Shown piece by piece: positions 8,002 through 16,237 of a DNA stretch of 64,000 nucleotides. The position numbers and the translations under genes were made by a program. The notes under the pieces were generated by a model, which did not search any database, was not told the origin of the DNA, and saw only the letters and a program-made list of their open reading frames with translations. How positions within the stretch are numbered: position 1 is the stretch's first letter; each line of letters begins with the position of its first letter. Location: positions 186,001 through 250,000 of the forward strand of contig NZ_JADWYK010000007.1 in NCBI RefSeq assembly GCF_015773195.1, read 5' to 3'. This DNA comes from Hymenobacter guriensis. GTDB taxonomy: Bacteria; Bacteroidota; Bacteroidia; Cytophagales; Hymenobacteraceae.

Positions 8002-8574
8002 CTACTCACCTGGCATGGGCTCATAGCCCAACCGGCACCGCTCGTTATCCAGCAGGTGCAGGTGCTGCTCAGCATCCAGCCGGGTGCGGGCATTATCAAA
8101 CTCCTCCCGGAATTGCTCCTTCACCTCACGCCGCTTGATGGCCTCCATAAAACGGCGGGTATCCTCGGGGCTTTCCAGCAGTAGCCCCGGCACGGGAGTA
8201 GGCCGGCCCAGGTCGTCCTTGGCTACCATGGTGAAGTAGCTGGTGTTGGTATGCTTCACCGACCCTTTTCGCACGTCTTCGGCAATGACCTTGATGCCCA
8301 CCAGCAGAGAGGTGCGGCCAACGTAGTTGACGGAAGCCAGCAACGAAACCAACTCCCCAACTTCCACCGGCTGGAGGAAATTTACTCCATCCACGCTCAC
8401 CGTCACGCAGTATGCACCGGCATGTTTGGAGGCCGCGGCGTAGGCTACTTTGTCCATCAGGGAAAGCAAAATACCACCGTGGATTTTCCCGCCGAAGTTC
8501 GCGTAAGCCGGTATCATCAGCTCCGTCAATGTTACGCGGGAGTAGGATACGGGCCGGTAGTCTAGAGGTGGCAT
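8002..8574 (-). CDS. Acyl-CoA thioesterase, hotdog fold
   Basis: 190 residues. A single hotdog domain of the YciA/BACH kind occupies the first 130 residues: NFGGKIHGGILLSLMDKVAY holds the usual N/D-x-x-G-x-x-HGG active-site region, and VNFLQPVEVGELVSLLASV the CoA-binding strand. It should hydrolyse acyl-CoA to free acid and CoA. The C-terminal 50 residues are charged and helical, as in many Bacteroidota copies. Monocistronic; the substrate range cannot be read from sequence. Confidence 0.9.
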   Translation of the reverse strand: MPPLDYRPVSYSRVTLTELMIPAYANFGGKIHGGILLSLMDKVAYAAASKHAGAYCVTVSVDGVNFLQPVEVGELVSLLASVNYVGRTSLLVGIKVIAEDVRKGSVKHTNTSYFTMVAKDDLGRPTPVPGLLLESPEDTRRFMEAIKRREVKEQFREEFDNARTRLDAEQHLHLLDNERCRLGYEPMPGE

Positions 8575-8719
8575 AAGGCGTGTTGCGTCTATGAAAACAA
8601 GTGTACTATGTAAACCTTAGGCGGCCGCCTGGTTTGGCTATCGACCAGCTTGTGGCCTTCTGTGTAACTTTTATGGCTTGGTTTGCAACCCGGTTTTCGC
8701 TACTGGCTTCGGACAAAAA

Positions 8720-8735
8720 TGTTTCACGTGGAACA
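8720..8735. other. parS-like centromere site
   Basis: TGTTTCACGTGGAACA. Read on the minus strand it is TGTTCCACGTGAAACA, an exact match to the widely conserved ParB-binding parS consensus TGTTNCACGTGAAACA. It is intergenic, 7 bases beyond the stop of the HTH gene. Chromosomal parS sites cluster near oriC, and the candidate origin lies about 23 kb to the right. No parA or parB gene is in the window. It is the only good match I found. Confidence 0.85.
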
Positions 8736-8742
8736 CTTTTGT

Positions 8743-9141
8743 TCACTTGGGGCCATACACTTTCAAAAGAAGCTCATTGTAAGCCTCAAGCAGGGCAATG
8801 TACTTCTGCTGCAGAGCCATTAGCTGCTTGGTTGCATCCATATCGGCCGGAAGTGATACAGCATTACGCGGCAACGTTACACGTTCGGATGTAACACCTA
8901 ATGGTGTAACAGGCGTTGCACCTGTAAAGGGCAAGACAGTCTGTTGCAGACTTGTAAAATCTTGTGAAAAGTCGTGAGATATTATTTCGCCGATGCGTTT
9001 AACAAAGTTGTAATCAAGTGTCTCTTCTTTGAATTTACGATATATCGTTGGACGTGTAATACCCAGTTCGTCCACGATGCGCGTAATCGAAATTCCGCTG
9101 TTTTTAATGGCTTCCTGCAGTATTTCGCCCTGATGCGGCAT
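8743..9141 (-). CDS. Helix-turn-helix DNA-binding protein of unknown role
   Basis: 132 residues from the ATG at 9141 (MPHQGEILQEAIK). An N-terminal HTH occupies about residues 5-40, with recognition helix region ISITRIVDELGITRPTIYRKF. A Thr/Val/Pro-rich linker follows, then a C-terminal helix (MALQQKYIALLEAYNELLLKVY) that looks like a dimerising coiled coil. The gene is visibly richer in A/T than its neighbours. It is flanked by parS at its 3' end and by an AT-rich field of TGTAAC/TGATACA repeats at its 5' end, some of which lie inside the coding sequence. Autoregulation or a DNA-organising role is plausible inference; no family function is known to me. Confidence 0.75.
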   Translation of the reverse strand: MPHQGEILQEAIKNSGISITRIVDELGITRPTIYRKFKEETLDYNFVKRIGEIISHDFSQDFTSLQQTVLPFTGATPVTPLGVTSERVTLPRNAVSLPADMDATKQLMALQQKYIALLEAYNELLLKVYGPK

Positions 9142-9448
9142 GGTTAGCGGTGTAAGATTAATGTAGAGTGTAAATATGAGCAAAGTGTTTTACGTAAACA
9201 AAAAACAGATACAATTACCTGAAATGATACACGCTATAATGATACACACGAATGTAATTAATACACTTTACAAAGAAGTGTTACAATGATACATTTATAC
9301 AATTTTTGTAACACAACATGAATTACGTTACAATAACAGTGTTAATGTAACAACTGAAGCCAGGCTGCTTAACTCACCATAACGGTGTAGCGGATCAGAA
9401 TGCACTACTGCGCCATCAATCCTCTAACAGGAAAAGCGGGTGTGTAAC
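8854..9448. repeat. TGTAAC / TGATACA repeat field around the HTH gene
   Basis: TGTAAC in either orientation occurs at 8876-8881, 8890-8895, 8905-8910, 9280-9285, 9307-9312, 9327-9332, 9346-9351 and 9443-9448. TGATACA occurs at 8854-8860, 9225-9231, 9240-9246 and 9287-9293. Looser forms (gtgtaa, gatacaa) fill the gaps. The intergenic part 9142-9484 is 343 bases, strongly AT-rich and otherwise empty. The arrangement resembles operators or iterons for a dimeric DNA-binding protein; the binder is not known. Confidence 0.65.
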
Positions 9449-9484
9449 TATCAACGAACTGGCAGAGTAAGTTGCCCCCGGCGC

Positions 9485-10318
9485 CTAGCGGGCTGGCAGA
9501 AACCGATTGGGATAATCAGTAGTAATACCAGCGGGGCGAAGGGCCAGAAGACGCATGAAATCGGTGGGGTCATTTACCGTCCACGGTACCAGCTGCACCG
9601 CCAGGCTAGCCAGCTCGGCAGCCAGCTCAGGCGTGACCAGATGATACTGCGGACCATACACGGCGGGTGTAAATCCCAGCTGCTCCAGGTGCTGGCTGAA
9701 CGGCTGCACATCTTCTACCAACAGGCAGAGCGGCAGCGTAGGCAGTTGCCGGTGCGCGAGCTGTAGGATGCGCTTGTCGAAGCAAAGCAGCGTAGTGCGG
9801 GGCAGGACCTGAGTCGCCCGTAACTCCTGCAGTACCAGCTCCAGGAAAGGGCCCGGCAATGGCTGAAAAAGACCATCGGCGGCTGGGTCGCTCTTGAGTT
9901 CGATACTGTAGCGTACCGGAGCGCGGCCCAGCTCGCAGGCCAGGTTATCGAGGTTGCGCACGACTTCGCTAAGCAAGGGCTTATAGGCGGGTTCGGGCTG
10001 CTGTTCCGGAAAGGCCGCATGCCGGGTAAGCCCGCAGTCGTACCGGACGATTTCGGCGTAGGGCAGCGTGTACAGGTTGTGGGCGTACTGCTCGGAGGCG
10101 CTGATGGGCAAGCCAGCTGGCGTGCGGCAAATAGTGGCCGACATCCAGGGCTCATGCGATACCACTACGCGGTTATCGGCCGACACCACCACGTCCAGCT
10201 CTATTACCTCAACCCCCAGCTGTACGGCATGGCGGAAAGCCGGTAGCGTGTTTTCGGGCCGCAGGCCGCGGCAGCCGCGGTGGCCATGAATAACGGGATA
10301 GTAAGCGGAATCAGACAT
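9485..10318 (-). CDS. Glycerophosphodiester phosphodiesterase family protein
   Basis: 277 residues with a complete GDPD TIM-barrel signature: HGHRGCRGLRPENT near the start (catalytic His and Arg/Glu), EVIELDVVVSAD (metal-binding Glu/Asp), VVVSHEPW (second catalytic His) and a later IELK. It should split glycerophosphodiesters into glycerol 3-phosphate and an alcohol. I see no signal peptide, so a cytoplasmic location is likely. Monocistronic; divergent from the DUF2939 gene, with 99 bases between them. Confidence 0.92.
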   Translation of the reverse strand: MSDSAYYPVIHGHRGCRGLRPENTLPAFRHAVQLGVEVIELDVVVSADNRVVVSHEPWMSATICRTPAGLPISASEQYAHNLYTLPYAEIVRYDCGLTRHAAFPEQQPEPAYKPLLSEVVRNLDNLACELGRAPVRYSIELKSDPAADGLFQPLPGPFLELVLQELRATQVLPRTTLLCFDKRILQLAHRQLPTLPLCLLVEDVQPFSQHLEQLGFTPAVYGPQYHLVTPELAAELASLAVQLVPWTVNDPTDFMRLLALRPAGITTDYPNRFLPAR

Positions 10319-10417
10319 GGAAAACAGGAACCTTAGTGCGATGACCAGCCGGCCAGGAGCGCAGTTTGTAGAGTATACGGATGCCGTCTGTTCTGCTCCC
10401 CTTTGTACCTTGGGCGC

Positions 10418-11038
10418 ATGAAAAAGATTATTCTAGCCGTTGTGGTGCTGGCCCTGCTTCTGGGCGGCTACCTCTATTATCGTCATATGTCGGGCACTCC
10501 CGAGTACTCGCTGATGCAGGCGGCTAAAGCCGCGCACGACCACGATGCCGCCGCCTTTGGGCGATACGTGGACGTAGAAAGCGTGACGGGGAATCTGGTG
10601 GACCAAGTAGCAACTCAGGGCGCGGCGCTGGGCGTGCTCAACCCGGGCGGGCTGGCGGTGAAAGGAGCTTTACGCCTTCTGAAGCCCCAGCTAACGAAAG
10701 CTGCCCGGCGCGAGGTGGAGCGATACATCGAAACCGGCTCCCTGGAAGCCGCCGCTGCCGCGGCTCCCAAGCGGGCAGTGAACGTATCCATCCTGGGGCT
10801 GGCCGGCAAAGTGGTGAGCCCCGACAGCCAGTTTAAAGGCATCAAGTACAGCCGCGAAGAAGGCGAGCAGGCGCTGGTAGGCTTGGAGTTTACGCAGCCC
10901 CGCTACGACACCACGGTAGTAGTAGAGGTGAAAATGCGCAACCAGGGCGACTACTGGCAGGCCACGGAAATCACCAACACCGGGGAAATACTGAAGCACG
11001 TAGCCCGGCTGGAGAAAAACCAGTTGCTGAGGAAGTAG
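10418..11038 (+). CDS. DUF2939 domain membrane-anchored protein
   Basis: 206 residues from the ATG at 10418. One N-terminal membrane helix (IILAVVVLALLLGGYLYY) is followed by an extracytoplasmic domain with the DUF2939 pattern (PEYSLMQAAKAAHDHDAAAFGRYVD is its start). The function of the family is unknown. An in-frame TTG five codons earlier is less likely as a start. A strong bidirectional hairpin follows. Confidence 0.78.
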   Translation: MKKIILAVVVLALLLGGYLYYRHMSGTPEYSLMQAAKAAHDHDAAAFGRYVDVESVTGNLVDQVATQGAALGVLNPGGLAVKGALRLLKPQLTKAARREVERYIETGSLEAAAAAAPKRAVNVSILGLAGKVVSPDSQFKGIKYSREEGEQALVGLEFTQPRYDTTVVVEVKMRNQGDYWQATEITNTGEILKHVARLEKNQLLRK

Positions 11039-11067
11039 GCAGAAGTAGGCAAGCCCAGTAGTTCATT

Positions 11068-11112
11068 AACAAGAAGGCCCCGTACCAACTGCTGGTACGG
11101 GGCCTTCTTGTT
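11068..11112. terminator. Bidirectional terminator, 20-bp perfect stem
   Basis: aacaagaaggccccgtacca (11068-11087) pairs perfectly with 11093-11112 around a five-base loop. It lies between the convergent DUF2939 and PLDc_N genes and can serve both. Confidence 0.85.
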
Positions 11113-11126
11113 GGCAGGGAGCAAGC

Positions 11127-11417
11127 TTACACGATGCCCGTGTTGGACTTGCCACGGCCGGCAAACAGCCAGTAGATGATCAGGCCAGCCAGGGGGAAGA
11201 AGAAGATAATGGCGGCCCACAGAATCTTTTTGCCAATCGTCCAGGGCTGACGGAACACGTCGAGCAAAGCCAGAACATCCAGGATAAGGAGAACCCAGCC
11301 CCAGGTGGCTAGGCCGCCGTTGGCATTAAAACGGGCACAAGATGAAACGAGGAGCATCAGCGCGAAAAGCGGCGCAGCGGCAGCCAAACGGCTGGTAGAA
11401 GCAATGATTTTGTTCAT
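11127..11417 (-). CDS. PLDc_N domain small membrane (lipo)protein
   Basis: 96 residues. The N-terminus ends in a lipobox-like LLVSSC (Cys near residue 27). The rest carries the PLDc_N pattern of two short membrane helices around a Trp/Asp-rich turn (LLILDVLALLDVFRQPW and IIFFFPLAGLIIYWLFAGRG). This domain normally precedes phospholipase D catalytic domains but is common alone in small membrane proteins of unknown function. The start at 11417 is preferred because the upstream frame is hydrophilic and unlike a signal. Confidence 0.8.
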   Translation of the reverse strand: MNKIIASTSRLAAAAPLFALMLLVSSCARFNANGGLATWGWVLLILDVLALLDVFRQPWTIGKKILWAAIIFFFPLAGLIIYWLFAGRGKSNTGIV

Positions 11418-11512
11418 GGGAGTAGAGAGAAAAGGTGATGAATGCCCTTCTGTACGCCTCACTGCCCGGAATGGATATAGAGTATGCAATATTTTTTATA
11501 CAAATTACTGAT

Positions 11513-12166
11513 TTACAGTAAATTACTTAAATAAGTCTGCACTTTATTCCAGAATTCGGCTGCCGAGGCAGGCGCCAGCACCAGCGAAAGTACAGCTCCA
11601 TAGAGCGCACCGTAGAAGTGAGCGTCGTGGTTGATATTGTCCCCCTGCCGGCGCGCCATGTAGTAGGAATACGCCAGATACAGGATGCCAAACACGAAGG
11701 GCTGGATGGGCACCGGCAGCGGAAAAATGTAGATGCCTCCCCCGCCAAGCGCCACGGGATAAAACAACACGCTGGCAAACACCACCGCCGATACGCCGCC
11801 CGAAGCCCCCAGACTGGTATAAGCAGGGTCATGGCGGTGGCGCAGAAAGGTGGGAATATCCGACACGATGATGGCACCCAGGTACAGCAGCAGAAAGCAC
11901 ACTGTGCCGCCCATCAGGCCGTAGCGCGCCGCATATTCCTGCTGCACCACCGGGCTGAAGGAGTAGAACGCCCACAGGTTGAAAAACAAGTGCACGAAGT
12001 CGGCGTGCAGGAAACCTGAGGTCAGGAAGCGGTACCACTGCTGTCGGCGCTCTACCAGATAGGGGCTGAACACCCAGCTCTCGAGCAAATTCCGGTTCGA
12101 CCAGGCATACATGGAAATACCAGCGGTCAGCGCAATCAGAATAAGCGCGGGATTGAGGAAGGGCAT
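11513..12166 (-). CDS. Rhomboid family intramembrane serine protease
   Basis: 217 residues and about six membrane helices. The catalytic pair is visible: Ser122 in GASGG and His183 in AHFYGALYG, together with the conserved HADFVHLFFN segment (His54, His59, Asn63). It should cleave membrane-embedded substrates. It is 41 bases downstream of the polyprenyl synthase gene, same strand, so the two are probably co-transcribed. A 30-base insertion-like hydrophobic loop (GGGGIYIFPLPVPIQP) follows the Ser helix. Confidence 0.92.
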   Translation of the reverse strand: MPFLNPALILIALTAGISMYAWSNRNLLESWVFSPYLVERRQQWYRFLTSGFLHADFVHLFFNLWAFYSFSPVVQQEYAARYGLMGGTVCFLLLYLGAIIVSDIPTFLRHRHDPAYTSLGASGGVSAVVFASVLFYPVALGGGGIYIFPLPVPIQPFVFGILYLAYSYYMARRQGDNINHDAHFYGALYGAVLSLVLAPASAAEFWNKVQTYLSNLL

Positions 12167-12207
12167 AAGAGAGGGAAAAGGGGAAATGCTTAAAGCAGGT
12201 AGCTAGG

Positions 12208-13179
12208 TTAGCTTTCCCGCTCCAGTAGTTGTAGGGCCAGTTGGTGCAGTGGTTTTTTACGCATTTCGGGGGCCGCCACGCGCTCCAGATGCTGCAAGGC
12301 ATCCAGGAAGTAATCGTTGATCAGTTCTTCCGTCTGCGGGCGTATATCGAGCTCATCGTACACGGCGCGCACGGCCTGTACTTTGGCATCGGCATCCGGC
12401 ACGGGCTGACCGATGTGGCGGGCCAGTACGGCGCGCTGGGTGGGGTTGGCCTGGGCCTGGGCCGTGAGCAGCAGGTAGGTCTTCTTATCACTTACAATGT
12501 CGCCGCCCACGCGCTTGCCGAAGGTGGCCGCGTCGCCGTACACATCGAGCAGGTCGTCGCGCAGCTGGAAGGCCAGGCCGATGCCCACGCCGAACTGGCG
12601 CAGATGGTCGGCATCCTCGCGGGAAGAGCCACCCAGCAGAGCGCCCAACTCCAGGGCAAAGCCCAGCAGCACGGCCGTCTTCAGCCGAATCATGTCGAGG
12701 TACTGCGCAATGCTGACTTCCGTTTCCGTTTCGAAATTCATGTCCCACTGCTGGCCTTCGCACACCTCGGCGGCGGTTTGCGAGAAGCGGCGCAGCACGT
12801 GGGCCAGCAGCTCGGGTTGGATGTCGAACAGCAGTTCGTAAGCCCGCACCAGCATCACGTCGCCGCTCAGAATGGCCACGTTGGGGTTCCACTTCTCGTG
12901 CACGGTGGCCTGACCCCGGCGCAGGGGAGCTTGGTCCATCAGGTCGTCGTGGAGCAAGGTGAAGTTGTGGAAGACCTCCGTAGCCAGCGCGGGCTTCACT
13001 ATAGGGCCCAGATCATCAGTGAAGAGGTGGGCGCCAAGTAGCGTGAGTAAGGGTCGGATGCGCTTGCCACCCAGGCCCATGATGTAGCGGATGGGCTCGT
13101 AGAGGCTGGTGGGCTGGTCGCCGTAGCGCAGGTCGGCGAGGCCGGCGGAAAATTTATCGGTGAAATAAGACAGGTCCAC
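12208..13179 (-). CDS. Polyprenyl (all-trans isoprenyl) diphosphate synthase
   Basis: 323 residues. Both aspartate-rich motifs are intact: DDLMD at 78-82 and DDLLD at 208-212, together with GGKRIRP near residue 38. The enzyme adds isopentenyl diphosphate units to an allylic primer. The two residues before the first motif are Leu and His, and the product length (farnesyl, geranylgeranyl or longer) cannot be fixed by eye. Substrates would feed quinone or cell-wall lipid carrier synthesis. Probably leads an operon with the rhomboid gene. Confidence 0.93.
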   Translation of the reverse strand: MDLSYFTDKFSAGLADLRYGDQPTSLYEPIRYIMGLGGKRIRPLLTLLGAHLFTDDLGPIVKPALATEVFHNFTLLHDDLMDQAPLRRGQATVHEKWNPNVAILSGDVMLVRAYELLFDIQPELLAHVLRRFSQTAAEVCEGQQWDMNFETETEVSIAQYLDMIRLKTAVLLGFALELGALLGGSSREDADHLRQFGVGIGLAFQLRDDLLDVYGDAATFGKRVGGDIVSDKKTYLLLTAQAQANPTQRAVLARHIGQPVPDADAKVQAVRAVYDELDIRPQTEELINDYFLDALQHLERVAAPEMRKKPLHQLALQLLERES

Positions 13180-13254
13180 GGAAAAAGGTCGAGGTTCGGA
13201 GGAGCAAGGTACGGCGGCGCAAGCGAAGCAAGTGTGCCAGCAATGCGCCCGCTA

Positions 13255-13297
13255 AAAACAACGCCCCGACAGCTTAAGCCATCGGGGCGTTTGTTGT
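13255..13297 (-). terminator. Terminator after rnr
   Basis: The stem acgccccga/tcggggcgt is extended by A-rich and T-rich arms (aaacaa/ttgttg). It lies 18 bases beyond the rnr stop codon. Confidence 0.8.
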
Positions 13298-13315
13298 TAA
13301 GGATATTAAGCAAGC

Positions 13316-15826
13316 TTACCGTCGGCGGTTGTTGCCACCGCCGGACTTACCACCGCCGGGCCGGCCACCTTTGCTGCTGCGCTCGGGGCGGTAGCCGCGG
13401 CGGCTCTGGCGCTCCTCCTGCTCACGGCGCTTTACTGAGTCAGGGCGGTTGTCCACCAACTCGAAGTCAATGGTGCGGTCAAGCAGGTTGGCGGCTTTCA
13501 CCACCACCTGCAACTCGTCGCCGAACTGGATGATGCGCTTGGTATGCTGGCCCACGAGACGGTAGTTGTCCTTATCCAACTCGTAGAAGTCGCCGGGGAT
13601 GTCGGCAATGCGCACCATGCCTTCGCACTTGTTTTCCTCGATTTCCACGTACAGCCCCCAGTCGGTGAGGCCCGATACCACGCCGGTGAACTGCTCGCCC
13701 ACGCGGTCCTGCAGGAATTCCACCTGCTTGTACTTGATGCTGGCGCGCTCGGCATTGGCGGCCAGCTTCTCGCGCTCCGAGGAGTGCTTGCATTCTTCCT
13801 CAATGGGCTCGACCTCCACGTTTTTGCCGCCTTCCAGGTAGTGCTCCAGCAGGCGGTGCGCCATCATATCGGGGTAGCGGCGGATGGGCGAGGTAAAGTG
13901 CGAGTAGTGCTCAAAGGCCAGGCCGAAATGCCCGCGCGGGTCGGTGGTGTACGTGGCCTTGGCCATGGTCCGGATGGCCAGCGTCTGGATGACGTTCTGC
14001 TCGGGCCGCCCTACCACTTCGCTGCTCAAATCGTTGAGCTCGGCGCTCAGCTTTTTGGGGTTGGATAGGTCGAGCTGGTGGCCAAACTTCTGTGCGAAGA
14101 GGGCAAAGTTCTGCAGACGCTCCTCGTCGGGGGCGTCGTGCACGCGGTACACCATGGTGTAGCGCGGCTTGCGGTTCTTGAGCTTGAACACGAACTCAGC
14201 CACCTTGCGGTTGGCCAGCAGCATGAACTCCTCAATCATCTTGTGCGCGTCCTTGCGCTCCTTCACGTACACGCCCAGCGGCTTGCCGTTTTCGTCGAGC
14301 TTGAACTTCACTTCCTGGGTTTCGAAGCTGATGGCGCCCTGCTTGAAGCGCTGGGCGCAGAGCTTCTTGGCAATGCTGTTCATCAGCTGGATTTCGGCCG
14401 TGTAGTCGGCTTCCAGGCCTTCGATGCGCTCCTGGGCATCTTCGTAGGCGAAGCGGCGGTCGGAGTGAATGATGGTCTTGCCAAACCAGGAGTTGTAGAG
14501 CTTGCCGTTCTCGTCCAGCTCAAACACAGCCGAGAAGGTAAGCTTGTCCTCGTTCGGGCGCAGGGAGCAGAGGCCGTTGGAAAGCCGCTCCGGCAGCATC
14601 GGAATCACGCGGTCTACCAGGTACACGGAGGTAGCGCGGTAGCGGGCTTCTTTTTCCAGGGCCATGCCGGGGCGCACATAATGCGTCACATCGGCAATGT
14701 GCACCCCGATTTCCCAGTGGCCGTTTTCGAGCTTCTGAATCGACAGCGCATCGTCGAAGTCCTTGGCATCGACGGGGTCGATGGTGAAGGTGGTGATATG
14801 GCGGAAGTCGCGGCGGCGCTTAAGCTCCCCGGCCGGTATTTCCAGCGGAATGCTTTCCGACTCCGCCTCTACCTCAGCCGGAAACTCAAACGGCAGCCCA
14901 AATTCCGCCATGATGGCGTTGATTTCGGCTTCGTTCTCGCCGGCCTGCCCAAAGCTGCGCGCCACCTCGCCCACGGGCTGGCGGCCGGCATCGTGCTCCG
15001 GAAACTCGGTGATGCGCACCAGCACTTTCTCGCCGTGGTTGGCGCCGTGCAGGCTCTCGAAGGGCACGAACACGTCGAAGTAGAGCTTGCGGTTGTCGGG
15101 CTTCACGAAGCCGATACCGCCTTTCAGGTAGAGCCGCCCGACAATCTCAGGGCGCACCCGGTTGAGGACTTCTACCACGTCGCCCACGGGGCGGCCGTCG
15201 CGGGAGCCGCGCAGGCGCAGGCGCACCGTGTCGCCGTGCATGGCAAACTTCAGCCGGTCGGTAAATACGCGCACATCCTGCTCGCTTTCCTCGGAGATGA
15301 TGAAAGCGTACTTGTCGGTAGCCAGGGCCACGGTGCCGGTGATGGTGTCGCCCCCTTCGGAGCGGCCAGCGCGGCGCGGGGTGGTAGGCGCATCAGCATC
15401 CGGGAAGTCGAAGCCGGCTTCGCGGCGGCGGTGTACTACCGGGTCCTGCCCTACCAACTCGGCGGGCCGGCCACCCCGGTTGACGGCGGCAAATGGCTCC
15501 CGGTCGTTTTTGCGGGTTTTGCGGCCGCTGGCGGGCTCCGTAGCCGCATGCGCAACACTGGCATCAGTCAGGCGGTAGTCGTCGTTCTGGAGCAGCGTGA
15601 GCAGGCCTGCTTTCTTTAGGCTTTTCAGGTGCTCAAACACGTCTTCGCGCTGCTCCTTGGTGGTAACCCCCAGGCGGCGGGAAAGCTGACGGTAGGATAA
15701 AACTTTGCCCGGGTTGTCGCGGAACACGCGAAACACGAGGTCTTTGGAAATGGGAGTGGCTTGGTCGCCACGGGCTGCCTTCGCGCGGGAGGCGCGGGGG
15801 GCGGCGGATTCGTCTTTTTCTTTCAT
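13316..15826 (-). CDS. rnr: Ribonuclease R
   Basis: 3'-5' exoribonuclease that degrades structured RNA. 836 residues from the ATG at 15826 (MKEKDESAAPRAS). In order: a winged-helix-like N-terminus (KVLSYRQLSRRLGVTTKEQ), two cold-shock OB domains, the RNB catalytic domain with the Asp cluster DPVDAKDFDDALSI, and an S1 domain near the end (GVVSGLTDWGLYVEIEENKCEG). A basic Gly/Arg/Ser tail closes the protein. The insertion between the winged helix and the first OB domain is hydrophilic. Monocistronic, with a terminator at its end. Confidence 0.96.
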   Translation of the reverse strand: MKEKDESAAPRASRAKAARGDQATPISKDLVFRVFRDNPGKVLSYRQLSRRLGVTTKEQREDVFEHLKSLKKAGLLTLLQNDDYRLTDASVAHAATEPASGRKTRKNDREPFAAVNRGGRPAELVGQDPVVHRRREAGFDFPDADAPTTPRRAGRSEGGDTITGTVALATDKYAFIISEESEQDVRVFTDRLKFAMHGDTVRLRLRGSRDGRPVGDVVEVLNRVRPEIVGRLYLKGGIGFVKPDNRKLYFDVFVPFESLHGANHGEKVLVRITEFPEHDAGRQPVGEVARSFGQAGENEAEINAIMAEFGLPFEFPAEVEAESESIPLEIPAGELKRRRDFRHITTFTIDPVDAKDFDDALSIQKLENGHWEIGVHIADVTHYVRPGMALEKEARYRATSVYLVDRVIPMLPERLSNGLCSLRPNEDKLTFSAVFELDENGKLYNSWFGKTIIHSDRRFAYEDAQERIEGLEADYTAEIQLMNSIAKKLCAQRFKQGAISFETQEVKFKLDENGKPLGVYVKERKDAHKMIEEFMLLANRKVAEFVFKLKNRKPRYTMVYRVHDAPDEERLQNFALFAQKFGHQLDLSNPKKLSAELNDLSSEVVGRPEQNVIQTLAIRTMAKATYTTDPRGHFGLAFEHYSHFTSPIRRYPDMMAHRLLEHYLEGGKNVEVEPIEEECKHSSEREKLAANAERASIKYKQVEFLQDRVGEQFTGVVSGLTDWGLYVEIEENKCEGMVRIADIPGDFYELDKDNYRLVGQHTKRIIQFGDELQVVVKAANLLDRTIDFELVDNRPDSVKRREQEERQSRRGYRPERSSKGGRPGGGKSGGGNNRRR

Positions 15827-16118
15827 GTAGAAAACGGGCCGCCAGTGGGTGTCTTTTTCGTAGGCGGCGGGGTTAAGTAAAATAGAAAGCGGCCGGATTG
15901 GGTGCTTTCCGGGGTGAAGGGTATAAGCCGTTTTTACGGGCTTTGAAGGGATACTACGGAATATAGCGGGCAATAACTATTGCAAGGCAAAAAATAGCCG
16001 GTTACCGTTGCGTTACGGCGGCCGAAGCGCGGTAGATGGGCATCCGTTTATTTGAGGTGTCAACGCACTTACCGGCATAAAAGTGCCGGGTGTTTTTGTG
16101 CGAAGAAATTAATAAGCT

Positions 16119-16206
16119 GTCATGCTGAGCTTGTCGAAGCATCTCTACCGCTTCGTTTGATAACCTAACGGATTGGTAGAGATGCTTCGACTTCGCTCAG
16201 CATGAC
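16119..16206. repeat. REP-like palindrome, copy 1
   Basis: Two 31/32-base arms, inverted and differing by a one-base indel plus one substitution, begin gtcatgctgagc and include gaagcatctctacc. They flank a 25-base spacer. The same arms recur at 38393-38486. It lies 32 bases past the ABC transporter stop. The rest of the 15827-16237 gap holds no gene; near 16066-16097 there is a weak hairpin followed by T residues. Confidence 0.85.
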
Positions 16207-16237
16207 GTTCGATTATTGGCATTGGCCTACCTAACCC

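Noticed and set aside
14078..15619. Long open frame antisense to rnr (+ strand)
   Set aside because: Mirror of the GC-rich codon pattern of rnr; no homology and no start signals.
16066..16097. Weak hairpin upstream of the REP-like palindrome
   Set aside because: Bulged stem, not clearly a terminator; left in the gap description.
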